Positions 1 to 10,479 of a stretch of DNA of 64,000 bases are shown here, piece by piece. Origin of the DNA: Triatoma infestans (lineage: Eukaryota; Arthropoda; Insecta; Hemiptera; Reduviidae); the NCBI GenBank assembly GCA_011037195.1, contig JAAEAF010001985.1, positions 1 to 64,000 on the forward strand. The letters run 5' to 3'. Within the stretch, counting starts at the first letter, position 1; each line of letters starts with the position of its first letter. The notes under the pieces were generated by a model. It searched no databases. It was given only the letters and a program-made list of their open reading frames with translations, and had not been told where the DNA came from. Made by a program: the position numbers and the translations under genes.

Positions 1-339
1 GTAGGGGTAGTGAACCCCCACCACTCATCCACACTAGCGAGTGAACCCCCACCCGCATCAGAGAGAAAGAGCCCCTCTCGAGAGAGAGGAGAGGAGAGGC
101 CAGTTGGATATATAAACGAGAGACGGAGTCAAAAAAGAGATTCTGTTCACAGTCTCACACTTGAATTGTACACATCGTTTAGCCACGTCAGTCAGTCTGT
201 TCTGTTCTTGTAGTGTTAAGTATACAGTCCTTGGCAGTCAGTCATATACATATAAATCAATTATATATCTTATACCGATATTAAGGTGTTATTTATCTAT
301 CAACATCCACAACCAACATCTCCTCCTACAACCATTACA
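1..339 (+). repeat. 5' LTR (left edge cut by window)
   Basis: It matches 967-1297 over its whole length with scattered substitutions and small indels. It contains a TATA-like GATATATAAACGAG near 109-122 and a short internal duplication of GTGAACCCCCACC. It ends in CATTACA at 339. Confidence 0.8.
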
Positions 340-966
340 TTTAAATAAAATAAATAAAAAAATTATTTAATCATTATTGTACGTTAGATTTAGTCAATTT
401 TTATGTTCAATTTTATATTCAAATTTTTAAATTTCTAATTTTATATCGAAAATGAATCCATGATGCACATAAATTCAGCAAAACTCCTTGTAAATATATT
501 TCTAACCCTTACATGATACTTAGTAATGGATTTACCAAGTATTTCAATAACATAAACAATTGACAAAATAAAAACAAAATGTAAATAATTTTAAATTTTC
601 AATGGCATCTGGATTGCAAATATAAATAATTAATGGATCTCTTAATATTTCTAAACTAAAAATGCAGATCCAATATCATGTATTGAAATTATAGTTTTCT
701 TTTCTCAAATTATGTTAATAACCAATCATGTAAATATTGTTCTTTCAATGTACAATTTAAATTACTGCCAAAGACTGCTCAAAATTTTTAAAAAAATCTC
801 TATGACAGACTTGACAACTCTGGCTTTCAAAAAAAAAAAAGCACAGCATGCTAGTCGCTTGCTAGCCACATATGCTACAAATTTAGCAGCATCAACATCA
901 TCGTTTCAGCCAAGCTACCAACGCTAATTTTTCACAAACGAAAAATTACTTCAGGAGGGGGGATGA

Positions 967-1297
967 TGTAGGGGTAGTGAACCCCCACCACTCATCCACA
1001 CTAGCGAGTGAACCCCCACCACGCATCAGAGAGAAAGAGCCCTTCTCGAGAGAGAGGAGAGGAAAGGCCAGTTGGATATATATACGAGAGACAGAGTCAA
1101 AGAGAGACAGTCTCACACTTGAATTGTACACATCGTTTAGCCACGTCAGTCAGTCGTTTCAGTTCTTGTAGTGTAAAGTATACAGTCCTTGGCAGTCAGT
1201 CATATACATATAAATCAACTATATATCTTATACCGATATTAAGGTGTTATTTATCTATCAACATCCACAACCAACATCTCCTCCTACAACCATTACA
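967..1297 (+). repeat. 3' LTR with upstream polypurine tract
   Basis: It starts TGTAGGGG directly after the purine tract at 953-963 and ends CATTACA. A TATA-like ATATATATACGAG lies near 1075-1087. The left and right copies differ by about 5%, suggesting a moderately old insertion. Confidence 0.8.
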
Positions 1298-1454
1298 CTT
1301 CTATCTCTACCTCAAACATACTTACAAGCCCTTTTACGAAACCGCTCGTGCTACACACTACTACAAACACACATCATCACATTACAAGTTGTACATATCA
1401 AGTTCAAACTGTTAAAGTTAGCCCTTAATTGGCTCTATAAATTAAAACCAGAAT
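1298..1454 (+). other. LTR flank sharing a 31-bp block with the 61-kb LTR region
   Basis: Positions 1321-1351 match the reverse complement of 61153-61183 with one mismatch, and weaker similarity continues for some tens of bases on both sides. No coding potential was recognised. It is probably a remnant of a second LTR family into which the first element inserted. Confidence 0.45.
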
Positions 1455-2189
1455 AGTTCTAACAATGTAAGATATAGCTGGATTTCACAATTATGTCATA
1501 TATTTGATTGTATAGATTTTTCGGAACTACTGCACACGCAGGATCTTAGCCTTTTAGAAATAAGAAAAAGCAAATTTTGAACTTTTATGCCAACTACCTG
1601 AAAGAAAAGGACATAGAATGCGTAAATATATCAAATTTTAGTCTGATATATTCAGTCTTATTCTTTGGGAAGCAACGGCCGCAATTTTATTTTTTATTAA
1701 ATCTTCCTTTTAAGTTTGTAAAGTTCCTTGCGCAACTTAGATTAAGCTCCAAATTTATAATAAAAATAACAATAGGCCATATCAAATATGTCATAAACCC
1801 CAGTGAACTGTGTCCAGTTTGTAATAAGCAGCAGCAAGAAGATTTATATCATATTTTGTTTTCTTGTCCAATGTACACTTCTTTTAGAAACCACAAGTTA
1901 TGCTAACTGATGCTAGTTCTATGTATTTTGATTATCCTCTAGTATTTCGAAATTTGTGTGCCTCAGAGATAAAAAACTTCTTTTTTTTTTACAGAAGCAT
2001 TGAAGCACTTTTATTTTTATTTTTACTTTTTTTTAATGTTTACTATTATTATAGTATTAGTACTTACAATGCAATGATATTTATATTTTATATTCATTTC
2101 GAACTTGTAAAATTTAAAGTATTTGTAAACCAAACCCTTTGTATACGGCTTCTGCCCTTCTAACAAATAAAGTTATTATTATTATTATA
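1455..2189 (+). pseudogene. Non-LTR retrotransposon (LINE) C-terminal fragment and 3' tail
   Basis: Positions 1455-1574 read in one frame (...SWISQLCHIFDCIDF...). A frameshift near 1574 then leads into 1577-1906, which contains CPVCNKQQQEDLYHILFSC. This C-x2-C-(x)-H-x4-C zinc knuckle is typical of the extreme C-terminus of CR1/Jockey/I-type LINE polyproteins. The AT-rich 3' UTR ends AACAAATAAAG followed by (TTA)n at 2172-2189, a typical LINE tail. The endonuclease and reverse transcriptase are absent (5' truncation). The clade is not resolved. Confidence 0.65.
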
Positions 2190-2236
2190 TGGGCCCAGAA
2201 GTGCTTTGAATTTTGGGCTTGGCCTCTCCCCAGAGA
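2187..2236 (+). mobile_element. 3'-end scrap of an I/LOA-type LINE
   Basis: ATGGGCCCAG...CTTTGAATTTTGGGCTTGGCCTC resembles the 3' UTR end of the LOA-type LINE copies at 36.2 kb (+) and at 10.4, 15.3 and 16.6 kb (-). Only the terminal ~50 bp is present, with several mismatches. Confidence 0.4.
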
Positions 2237-3289
2237 CAAAAAAAAGAAGAAGCCGTATGAGGGATATTTATTGAATATTTTGACATGAAATTACAGCAAA
2301 GAGAATGGAAACTAATTATTTCAGACGTTGAAATGAAAATTGATTAAAAAAGAAAAGACTTAAAACATTTAAAGGGATTTCTCATATTGTGTGTTCAATG
2401 TTGAATTCTTTTAGTTTTTTTTATTTTTATTTTTCAAGTTTTAGAGGGTTGTTATAAAGGGGGTAGGTTAGTGAGCATTAAACGGACATTAGTGGCGCAC
2501 GGTTATAAGAAAACAAGTCGATGGAGTTGGACTAGAGCCCATCAAGTTTGGAGTGGGAGTTGTGCTGTTGGCCATTAAGTTAGGCCGAGCTGCCGCCCAA
2601 CCTACCGTGCGCTCACTGGCCCGCCCGCTCTGGCTTGCCTCCCGTCGGACCTTTCTGCTCCGCAACACCACCCCCACTCCAGTCAACATGAATCCTTTAA
2701 TTCCTACTATCCAACTCACACACACACACAACAATTCTACCTATACTTAGTATTATTCCCTTTAATTTCCTCCTTAAAGTGTACATTTGTTCAAAGCCAG
2801 GTACATTTATTTATAACAAGTCTTTATTTTATTTAAAATTTATTTTTATCTCTACCAAGGAAATAAAAATAAAATGTCTAGTATGAAACACTCACACTAT
2901 TTTTTCTTACTGCAATTCACATAATTAAAACTGTCAAATTTTCTCCATTCTTATAATTTTTACTTTCTCTTAATAAGTGTCAAAATTTTTGAAATTACAC
3001 TCGCAACGATTTTCTTCAAACTTCGTATACTATTTATACATAAAAAAATTACGCATCACTTTTTTTTTATTACATTTTTCCCCAGGAAGTAAAGTGGGGG
3101 GGAACTGTAGAGTTAAAATTTCCTCTAAAGCAACGGGTCGGCAATCTTTTAGATATTGCGGAACCACTAAATTAGCAATTTAAAATTACACAGACTACTA
3201 ACATAATTTTTAAAGGTACAAATTAAATACAAGCATTGAGTATGATGATATACATATATATTTATTTATATAAGAATTTTATTTATTTT
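2237..3289. other. No gene; AT-rich spacer with a GC-rich patch and an R1k end
   Basis: Positions 2500-2700 are noticeably GC-richer than their surroundings and contain short open frames on both strands that I do not recognise. Positions 2874-2960 are the minus-strand 'GAAACACTC...CTTACT' end of the ~1-kb repeat (R1k). The remainder is simple AT-rich DNA. Confidence 0.5.
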
Positions 3290-3497
3290 TTTAATTTAAG
3301 GTGCCCAGGATTCTTCTCAGTGCAATGCCGGTCTCCGGACAGTGTTCTCTCGTTACAGACAACACTGTCCATCACCGAACAGTGAGCTATAGATGCTCCT
3401 AGGAAGAAAAAAAATCTATGGACAGCAGAGGATTCGAACCAAGGACCTCCGCCTTGCTAATCCAGTGCGCTAACCACTGAGCTAATCCCTTCCCTTT
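3290..3497 (-). repeat. tRNA-derived SINE with hairpin body (family S1)
   Basis: On the minus strand, 3497-3420 is tRNA-like: an A box (TTAGCTCAGTGGTTAGCGCA), a B box (GGTTCGAATCC) and GGTCC just upstream of the B box. A T-run follows, then a body holding a 10-bp perfect hairpin (3337-3346 with 3361-3370, 14-nt loop). Related bodies occur at 44116-44330 (with the same loop sequence) and 10180-10293. The head is not a functional tRNA. RNA polymerase III transcription is inferred from the boxes. Confidence 0.7.
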
Positions 3498-3984
3498 ATA
3501 TATTAATAATTTCAATTTCAATACAACAAATAATAGTTATTAGTACTATACATAATATACTATAAATACATATAGGACGTATAATTACGTATTATATGTA
3601 TTTTTTATGTAGAATACATAATAATAAATATTTATTTGTTACTATTTATATATGTAATTTTCTAATTCGTATTTACAAAAATTATCGTAAAATTAATAAC
3701 GAATAGTATTCTGTACGTTAAATAATTTTTATAGATATGTTTTCCTTCATAATTGCATTAAAGAATCTTACCTGTAGCTCCAATCATTTCTCTTAGTTCC
3801 TCTTTTATTTTACCATTTTCATTTAAATGAGCTTCCAGGTATTTAAAACAGTTTAATTTAATTGCAATTAAAAATAGTTTTCTAGAAAAGTGAGAGATTT
3901 CTTTAAAGACTAAGAAGGCAGTGTTCCTATCAATTTTAACCTACTTCAGTGAATCTTATATTCCTTAAAGACAAAAGGCTAAAA
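3498..3984. other. No gene; AT-rich spacer
   Basis: Low-complexity A/T sequence with no open frame or repeat that I can identify. Confidence 0.5.
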
Positions 3985-4156
3985 AGCCAGCACCAGCCAG
4001 AGATGGAGATGCGATACCTTAAGAAAAGTGCTCGGAAAGACAAGGAAGTACAAAATTAGAAATGCTACTAACCGAAAGAATCTGGGTGTAGAATCTGCAG
4101 TGGTTCAAATTGGAGCCAATCACTTGCGATGGTTTTGGTAGGATGGCCAATAAAAG
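3985..4156 (+). pseudogene. RTE-like LINE C-terminus, left part (split by insertion)
   Basis: It reads EMRYL, then a frameshift, then RKVLGKTRKYKIRN...LRWFGRMANK. The 'LRWFGRM' motif is typical of the post-RT region of RTE-like endonuclease/reverse-transcriptase elements. The reading frame stops abruptly at AATAAAAG (4149-4156), where a second LINE has inserted on the opposite strand. It resumes in frame at 5231. Only the last ~100 residues of the element remain. Confidence 0.75.
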
Positions 4157-5225
4157 ATAGATAGATAGATAGATACTTTATTCGTACAGCACCAAAGGTA
4201 CAGAACAGTATCAAAAAAAGAAAAAGTTTCAATCATTTACAGAGGTACTCGTTTATGGAGTAATAATTTTTATTTAGTAAATATTTTTTAAGTTCCTTTT
4301 TAAATTTATTTTTTGATAGGCTCACCTGAAGCAAAGACTCGGGCAAACAATTATAGATTTTAGCGGCCATATATAGTGGGCTTTTTCCAACTTTTGAAGT
4401 CCGATGTGCACGCACCTCCAATAAGTTGTTTTGCCTTGTCGTAATGTTATGTAGTTCCCCTCTACGCCGGAACTTATTTGGATGTTCTAGTACAAATACG
4501 GCACATTTAAGGATATAGCAGCAGGGTAGTGTTAGAAAGCCTAATCGCGGAAATAGTTCGCGACAACTTGTATCTTTTCTAACCTTGTATATTATTCTAA
4601 CTACCTTCTTCTGATACTTAAACACATTCACCGCTAGTGGCGCGCTTCCCCACAACAATATGGCATAAGTCATGACTGAATGGAACAGCGCATAGTAGGC
4701 CGTCTTCAGTCCTTCAATGGTCAGTACGTCAGTCAGTCGTCTCATCAAATAACACAGTCTACTTAATTTCTCACATTTTTCCTCAATTAAGGCACCATAA
4801 TTTAATTTAGTATCTAGTATTATACCTAGATAGCGCACCGTGCGTACCTTTTCTTCTTTTAGTGAGAAGATTAATTCCTGTGTTTTTGACGCGTTCATTA
4901 TTAAATGATTTTCCGCACTGTATTTAGCCAACCGGTTTATCGCTAATTCAGCATGCTTATTGCATTCCATGGAGTTCTCACCAGTAGTGACCAATGCTGT
5001 GTCATCTGCGTATTGTAATACCTCTACGTTTTTGATGCAAGGTAAATCATTTACATAAAGGACGAAAAGGAGAGGTCCTAAAATCGAACCCTGCGGAACT
5101 CCACTTGCTATACTCATTGTCTTGGACTTATGGCCATTAACGTCAACAATCTGACACCTACCAGTAAGATATGATTTGAAAAATTGCAACGCAACTCCTC
5201 GTATGCCATATACTTATAATTTAGC
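4157..5225 (-). mobile_element. 5'-truncated CR1/L2/Jockey-like LINE, with 5-bp target duplication
   Basis: On the minus strand this contains a reverse transcriptase ORF followed by a 3' UTR ending in GAATAAAGT(ATCT)n, a microsatellite-type LINE tail (4157-4180). The direct repeat AAAAG flanks it (4152-4156 and 5226-5230). Removing the element joins the surrounding RTE-like LINE in frame (...RMANK + RVAKSVY...). It is therefore a nested, younger insertion, truncated at its 5' end within the RT fingers/palm region. Confidence 0.85.
4233..5207 (-). CDS. Reverse transcriptase, 5'-truncated LINE ORF2
   Basis: About 324 residues are open from YGIRGVALQFF (upstream of the first Met at 5189) to the stop at 4233. 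The RT motifs are clear: SGVPQGSILGPLLF (about residues 28-41 counted from that Met), YADDT with the catalytic aspartates (60-64), and a thumb/linker region. The C-terminus resembles CR1/Daphne/Jockey-superfamily ORF2. A stop codon lies just upstream (at 5213-5215 on the opposite strand), and the endonuclease and N-terminal RT are missing. The ORF is intact from the truncation point to its natural stop, so the copy is relatively young, but it is non-autonomous as it stands. Exact clade assignment needs phylogeny. Confidence 0.85.
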   Translation of the reverse strand, partial: GIRGVALQFFKSYLTGRCQIVDVNGHKSKTMSIASGVPQGSILGPLLFVLYVNDLPCIKNVEVLQYADDTALVTTGENSMECNKHAELAINRLAKYSAENHLIMNASKTQELIFSLKEEKVRTVRYLGIILDTKLNYGALIEEKCEKLSRLCYLMRRLTDVLTIEGLKTAYYALFHSVMTYAILLWGSAPLAVNVFKYQKKVVRIIYKVRKDTSCRELFPRLGFLTLPCCYILKCAVFVLEHPNKFRRRGELHNITTRQNNLLEVRAHRTSKVGKSPLYMAAKIYNCLPESLLQVSLSKNKFKKELKKYLLNKNYYSINEYLCK

Positions 5226-5388
5226 AAAAGAGTGGCCAAAAGTGTATATTAAGCAAGAATGGAAGGGAATAGACGTCGGGTGTCATCCAAGAAGCATCTG
5301 GGAGGAGGATGTTAGAGAGGTTTTCAGGGTAAGGGCTGAGAACCGGGGTGAGTGGAAGTGCAAGGCTTCTATACTGCAAAGGTGGTAG
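5226..5388 (+). pseudogene. RTE-like LINE C-terminus, right part
   Basis: This continues 3985-4156 after the inserted LINE: VAKSVYIKQEWKG...RSIWEEDVREVFRVRAENRGEW...LQRW then stop (5386-5388). The pattern resembles the 'GRPR..W..DV......R....W' end of RTE-like ORF2 proteins; the GRPRR segment is mutated to HPRS. It is open from the junction to its stop. Confidence 0.75.
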
Positions 5389-5767
5389 AAGAGAATGGAT
5401 TATGTAAGTATGTATTCTCCTTCAAAATTTTTACAAAAATTTTGAGTTTTAGTTCACCCAATTACCAAAAGGTGCGCCATAGTCAAATTTGATGCCTAGT
5501 CAAATTGTACAGAATTCAGTATTCTTATTTTGTTACTTTTTCTATGCCGCTGAACAAATAGGGATTTAATTAAACACCATTGTAGTAGATATTTTGCAAG
5601 TTACAATAGTATTTTGTAAACAAATCAATTACCAATATAATTGTTCTTGTTCATTATTTTACATATAATAATATAGATTCAACAAAATTTATTTTTTATT
5701 TAAAAAATATGTAATTAAAAGAGCTCAGCGAATTTAAAATAATATCTGCATTTTTTTAGTGCGGACT
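5389..5767. other. No gene; AT-rich spacer
   Basis: No motif was recognised. It probably includes the LINE 3' UTR in its first 50 bp. Confidence 0.4.
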
Positions 5768-6866
5768 ATTAAAAAAAAATCTGGTGTGAAACACTCATAC
5801 AACTTTCTCTTACTCCTGTTCTAAAAAATTAAAATTGACAAATGATATGGTTTGTGTACCAAATATAACGAAATTCGTCAAAAATTAACAAAATTTTTCA
5901 GTACATGCGCACTTCCGGTTTACTAATTTTCTTAAAACTTGGAATTTTGGCCATCTATTTATTTCTAATTAATTTTGTTTGGATAATAGAATTATATAAT
6001 CAACTGTGACACCACATTAGAGGAAGCTGTAACCCTCCCCCTCCCCAAAAAGTACCCTTAAATGAATTTTCCCAGAGTAATGTTTTTAATAAAAGATGTA
6101 GATCATTGCATGTTTAGTTTATATATGAAGTTTCAAGAATATCAGCCGAGCCATTTTTGAGAAAATCGGGAAAAAGTGAAAAAATTATTTAGTAAACTGT
6201 TAAAACTGCACTTCCGGTTATCCGATTTTTTTTCAAACTCGGAATTTCAACAACATCATTTCTTAATTACCATTATTTAGATGACAGAATTGTCTAATAA
6301 ACTGAAATAGCAATTAAGATGAAAACCTAACTCCACCCCTGCCCCAGAAGTGCCCTTAAATGAATTTTGCCGGAGAAATCTTTGAAATAAAAGTTGTAGC
6401 TCTTTGTATGTGTAGTTGATATAACAAGTTTAAAGAAAAATCGTCGGAGCCTTTTTGAGAAAATCGCAAAACGTAAAAAAAAAACACTAGTAAAGTGGTA
6501 CTTCCGGTTGAGGAATTTTGGCAGATGACCCACTGTCCAATGACATTGTGATATCTAAACGGAATATCAAGTTTCAACTTTCTACACTTTTTCGTTTTTG
6601 AACTATGCTGTTCACATACACACACACACACACACACGGACACACACACACAGACCATTTGCTAAAAACACTTTTTTGGACTTAGGGGACCTCAAAACGG
6701 ATATTGCGGGTGAAAACGCGATATCGAAAATTTGACACGATTACAATACTTCCACTTATTAGGAGTAAGAGAAAGTAAAAATTACGTCACGGGCCATCTC
6801 GGTTGCCGACCGTTCTTCTATAGTACACCTAAGAAGTAACAAAACAATTCGTGCGAGTGTTTCACA
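5768..6866 (-). repeat. R1k interspersed repeat, near-complete copy
   Basis: The minus-strand copy runs from TCTGGTGTGAAACACTC at the left to GGAGTAAGAGAAAGT at 6760-6777, with a further GTGCGAGTGTTTCACACGA end-like motif at 6851-6869. It has two consecutive internal units, each with CCGGAAGTGC-type boundaries and 'TTTATTTGAAACATTTCTC'-like cores, plus a (CA)n tract at 6615-6653. Open frames across it are accidental (CVCVCV from the microsatellite). Confidence 0.8.
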
Positions 6867-7540
6867 CGATTTTTTTTTTATATTCAGGAATACGTTAAAA
6901 GCGTTAATTAACAGCGATCGTAAGAATATTCTTTTTCACCAGTAATGCATAAATTGTAAATAAAAATAATATAAATACGCAAAAATAAAATCCAACGGGC
7001 CAAAAAAAATATTAATTACTTATATTTATTATTTTAGCCATAAAACTGTTTGTATAGTGATGTGTATTGAATAGAGGATTAACTGGGATGTAGGGTAAGT
7101 ATATGATAGAAGTTCTCGACAGAGTATATCCCTCGTATAATGGGCCTGAGGGAACTATTGAACTCCAGATTATGTAAAATAGAAACATTGAACGGTGTTT
7201 AATTCCTATAGCATTCAATTCGTTGCATAAGAGTTTTAATAAAGAGATCAGTGAAACAATATAATTCATTTATCAAGTATTCATCGCAGATTTCTGTTAG
7301 AAATTATTATTGATTTTAAAATGTATTTCATCTATTCTCTTAAATATTTTCATTAAATAAACAATTTCGTATCTAATTTATATGCTTTTATAAAATCATT
7401 TTTTATTAGACAAATATTTCAATTAAGTAATAAAGATTATAACTGTGCGGTTTCCATACTAAGTATAAAGAAAATTTATTAGTGCCGTTTTTGAGAAAAT
7501 TCTACAAAACTCAAAAAAAAAATAATAATTCTGATTTTTT
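6867..7540. other. No gene; AT-rich spacer
   Basis: Nothing recognised. An 85-codon frame on the minus strand (7012-7269) has no known motif. Confidence 0.4.
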
Positions 7541-8850
7541 TTTTTTTTACTTTCTCTACTCCTCCTAGTAAGAGGAAGTATTGCGATCGTGCCAGATTTT
7601 CGAAACTGAGTTTTCACCGGAAATATTTAATGGTCTATCTTAATATATACAGGGTGTCCCAAAGTATATGGATAACGACTTTTTCTCGGAAACTAAGATA
7701 GCTAGAAAAAAACTAAAAATTAAGTTAGAAAACCAAATTTAATTTGCAAATTTGTTTTGGTGCTTGCAGAAGCGAGATACAGGCACCAGCTTCATTTTTT
7801 CAAATGGGGAGATGTGGTTTTTATTTAAGAAATGGATTCCTCTAGTTTTTATAAGAAAAATTTATTTAAACGGTTTTTTCTGTGAGCGATATTTTACAAG
7901 TTATGAATGAAAACATGATTCTTATAAGAAATTTCAAAATGATATTATAACGGTTTTTTGATTGAATAAGAAGAAAAGTACTATTTTATTATAAATTTTA
8001 CTCCTCATTAATTACAGATCTTGCTCGAACTGGCCCCCACCATTAGAGATGCATACACATACTTTTTCCTGCCAATTGTACCTTACGACCAAAGAAATAC
8101 GTCTCCTAGTTTTTTTTTTTTTAATTTTTCGCGATTTTCCCCAAAAATGGCACCCGACGGTTTTCTTTAAACTTGGAACATCAACCATACACACAAGGAG
8201 CTACCACTTTTATTTGAAACATTTCTCTGGGAAAATTCATTTAAGGGCACTCTTGGGGGGAGGGGCGGATTTAGTTTTCATGTAAAGTGCTATTTCAGTT
8301 TTATGGACAATTCGTCATTTACCTAATGTTAATTAGAATTAAATATGTTGTTGAAATTCCGAGTTTGAAAAAAATCGGATAACCGGAAGTGCGTTTACTT
8401 TACCACTTTACTAAATGGATTTTTTTTTTTTTCACTTTTTCGCGATTTTCTCAAAAAATGACTCCGACGATTTTTTTGAAACTTCAATTATAAACTAAAC
8501 ATACAAAGAACTACAAATTTTACTTGAAACATTTCTCTGGAAAAATTCATTTACGGGCACTTTTTGGGGGAGGGGTGGGGTTATTTTTGTTCTCTAAGTG
8601 CTATCACAGTTGATTATACAATTCTATCATCCAAACAAAATTAATTAGAAATAAGTAGATGGCCAAAATTCTGAGTTTGAAGAAACTTAGTAAATCGGAA
8701 GTGCGCTTTTACTGAAGAGTTTTTTTTAGTTTTCGAACGAATTTCGTTAAATTTGGTACACAAACTATAAAATTTGTCAATTATAATTTTGAGAACAGCA
8801 GTAAGAGAAAGTTGTGTGAGTGTTTCACACCAGTCTCCAGACTTTTTTTT
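7541..8850 (+). repeat. R1k repeat interrupted by half a foldback element
   Basis: The left end (ACTTTCTCTACTCC...GTAAGAGGAAGTATTG) lies at 7549-7640. The two internal units and the right end (AGTAAGAGAAAGTTGTGTGAGTGTTTCACACCAG) run to 8846. About 300 bp of the canonical sequence is replaced by the foldback half at 7648-8101. Confidence 0.8.
7648..8101 (-). mobile_element. Half copy of the 55.6-kb foldback element
   Basis: It starts ACAGGGTGTCCCAAAGTATA and follows one arm of the palindrome at 55629-56521 almost base for base, then the spacer in the orientation of the opposite strand, then stops. Only one arm plus the loop is present, so it is a truncated copy inserted in the reverse orientation. 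Confidence 0.8.
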
Positions 8851-9090
8851 TATATATTACTTCTGCTGTTCCAACCTTCCATAGTTTGATTGTTATAGGT
8901 TCGCAGTTATAATTCTAATTTATCATTATTACTATGATTAGTATTAGTATTATCTAAGTTGAATTCTAAGCTTTTTTCAGGTTTGTGTACTTTTTTTTAT
9001 GTATTTACTTTCTGTAATTTTCAATCCAAACTCTCTGCATTTTACTTATGTAAAAACCAGAAATAAATAAATAAATAATAATATATCTCC
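8851..9090 (+). other. Possible LINE 3' tail
   Basis: An AT-rich stretch ends AACCAG(AAATAAATAAATAAATAATAATA) at 9057-9083, reminiscent of a retrotransposon 3' end. No coding part can be recognised. Confidence 0.25.
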
Positions 9091-9184
9091 CTTATGAGTA
9101 TAACAAAAAATTGCATGAACCTAAAACTATAGGGAATTTAAATTCTCTACAATTTTAGTTATTTGCATTTTTGTGTGTGTGTGT

Positions 9185-9790
9185 GTCTTCCACACACAAG
9201 ACTTAAAAGACAAGCACTGACTAAAAGGGCCAAACTTCTTTACAGACTTATCAGAAGACGATCCAAATTACCTACAGAACTCAAAAGACTGATATATATT
9301 TCTATAATCAAACCAATTTGGACTTACGGACTTGAATTGTGGGGTTCAGCTAAACCTACAAACTTACGTACCATTCAGACATTCCAATCTAAGCTACTTC
9401 GACAGATAGTTGATGCTCCTTTCTACGTCTCAAACCTTACGCTCCATAATGGACCTCAACATCCCTTTCGTACAACAACTTGCCAAGACAAAATATCATA
9501 AACTGCATTCTACTCTCGTCTTTTGCTCTAATCTCTTTGTACAATCTCTAGCCTCCACTATCATCCCTGACAATCCACTACCATCCCTGGCGTTTGAATC
9601 GCCAGTGGCCTCGAGATTTCCTTCGGGACTGATCAATGCTACTGGTATCCCGTAGAGAGTGCTACCGCTGGGTAGTTTCTCTCCTCCTGCCTTCTCACCG
9701 CCTACAGTTTCATTATTCAACATCCTATTTACTTATTGTATATATGTAATACAGATTGTAAATTTCTAAATAAACAAAAAAAAAGCGTAT
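9185..9790 (+). pseudogene. Jockey-type LINE ORF2 C-terminus with poly(A) tail
   Basis: The frame reads HTRLKRQALTKRAKLLYRLI..RRSKL....KRLIYISIIKPIWTYGLELWGSA..., the post-RT region typical of Jockey/BS elements. A frameshift near 9440 moves the rest (DLNIPFVQQLAKTKYHKL) into another frame. The ORF ends at about 9655, followed by a ~120-bp 3' UTR with AATAAACAAAAAAAAA (9767-9785) as a poly(A) tail. The copy is 5'-truncated at a (GT)n tract (9174-9188), and the catalytic RT core is absent. Clade assignment rests on the SKL/YxxxxKPIWTYG/QLWGSA-like pattern. Confidence 0.8.
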
Positions 9791-9814
9791 ATATTTTAAC
9801 AGAATATCTTAAAA

Positions 9815-10010
9815 ACGAAAAATTGCTGAAAAAGTTCAAACTTGGTATTCCATTTAGGTTCTATACCACTACGTGAAGATTTAGGTTCTACCATGTGAAG
9901 ATTTCATACAAAATCCATCAACCACAACCAAGTGTGACTTTACTGTATAGTTTTCTATAACAATGAATCTCTATCGCTTTTATTTGAAACATTTTCCAGA
10001 GAAAATGGTT
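9815..10010 (+). repeat. R1k repeat fragment
   Basis: Degenerate match to the left-central R1k: AAAACGAAAAATTGC, GAAACTTGATATTCC-like, AAATCCATCAACC and TTTTATTTGAAACATTTTCC. Confidence 0.55.
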
Positions 10011-10179
10011 ATTTCTTTTCTTTATTTTATTGCCATGTTCTGGCGGAATAGTAGCGTTAAGCTCTCCTTTAAATCAAAAGTACATCTTCAATCCAAATTA
10101 TGGTTAAGAAGAGAAGGTAATAATAGTTATCGGCAGGTTAAGCTAGGAGCGCTAGTAGTAGTAGTAGCCGGTTCTGCCA

Positions 10180-10293
10180 ATCTTAATAAGGCGCGTCAAC
10201 ATCTATGATCATTGGCTTTTTTTTATCAGTGCACTACAAGCCTCCGGTCAGTGTTCTTTCGCTGCTGATTCTGCGACTGAGCGCTACACACTC
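10180..10293 (-). repeat. SINE S1 body fragment
   Basis: It shares AAGGCGCGTCAACATCTATG with the SINE at 44119 and a diverged form of its hairpin region (CCTCCGGTCAGTGTTCTTTC). The tRNA-like head is absent. Confidence 0.6.
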
Positions 10294-10479
10294 TTAAGAT
10301 GAAAAATCTACTGTGAAACACTCACACGATTTTCTCTTGCTCCAGTTTTCAAAATTGAAATTGACAAAATTTTATAGTTATTATTATTATTATTCGCGAA
10401 AGGGGAGGGCAAAACCCTACGCTATCCAAAGCCCCCCAGGGCCCATATAGCTACCCCTAAAGAATAACAACCACTGGGA

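Larger units (their letters stand above)
1..1297 (+). mobile_element. Internally deleted LTR retrotransposon (two LTRs, short interior)
   Basis: Two near-identical direct repeats (1-339 and 967-1297) flank about 630 bp of AT-rich interior. Just before the second repeat lies a purine-rich tract (953-963, AGGAGGGGGGA) followed by TGA and TGTAGGGG, the arrangement expected of a polypurine tract next to a 3' LTR. Both repeats end in ACAACCATTACA, giving TG...CA termini; the first T of the left LTR falls outside the window. No primer-binding site follows the left LTR. The interior has no recognisable gag or pol, only a short open stretch near 832-924 that could be the tail of pol. This looks like a deletion derivative or non-autonomous (TRIM-like) copy. 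Gypsy affinity is inferred from resemblance to the LTRs at 22 kb and 58 kb. Confidence 0.75.
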
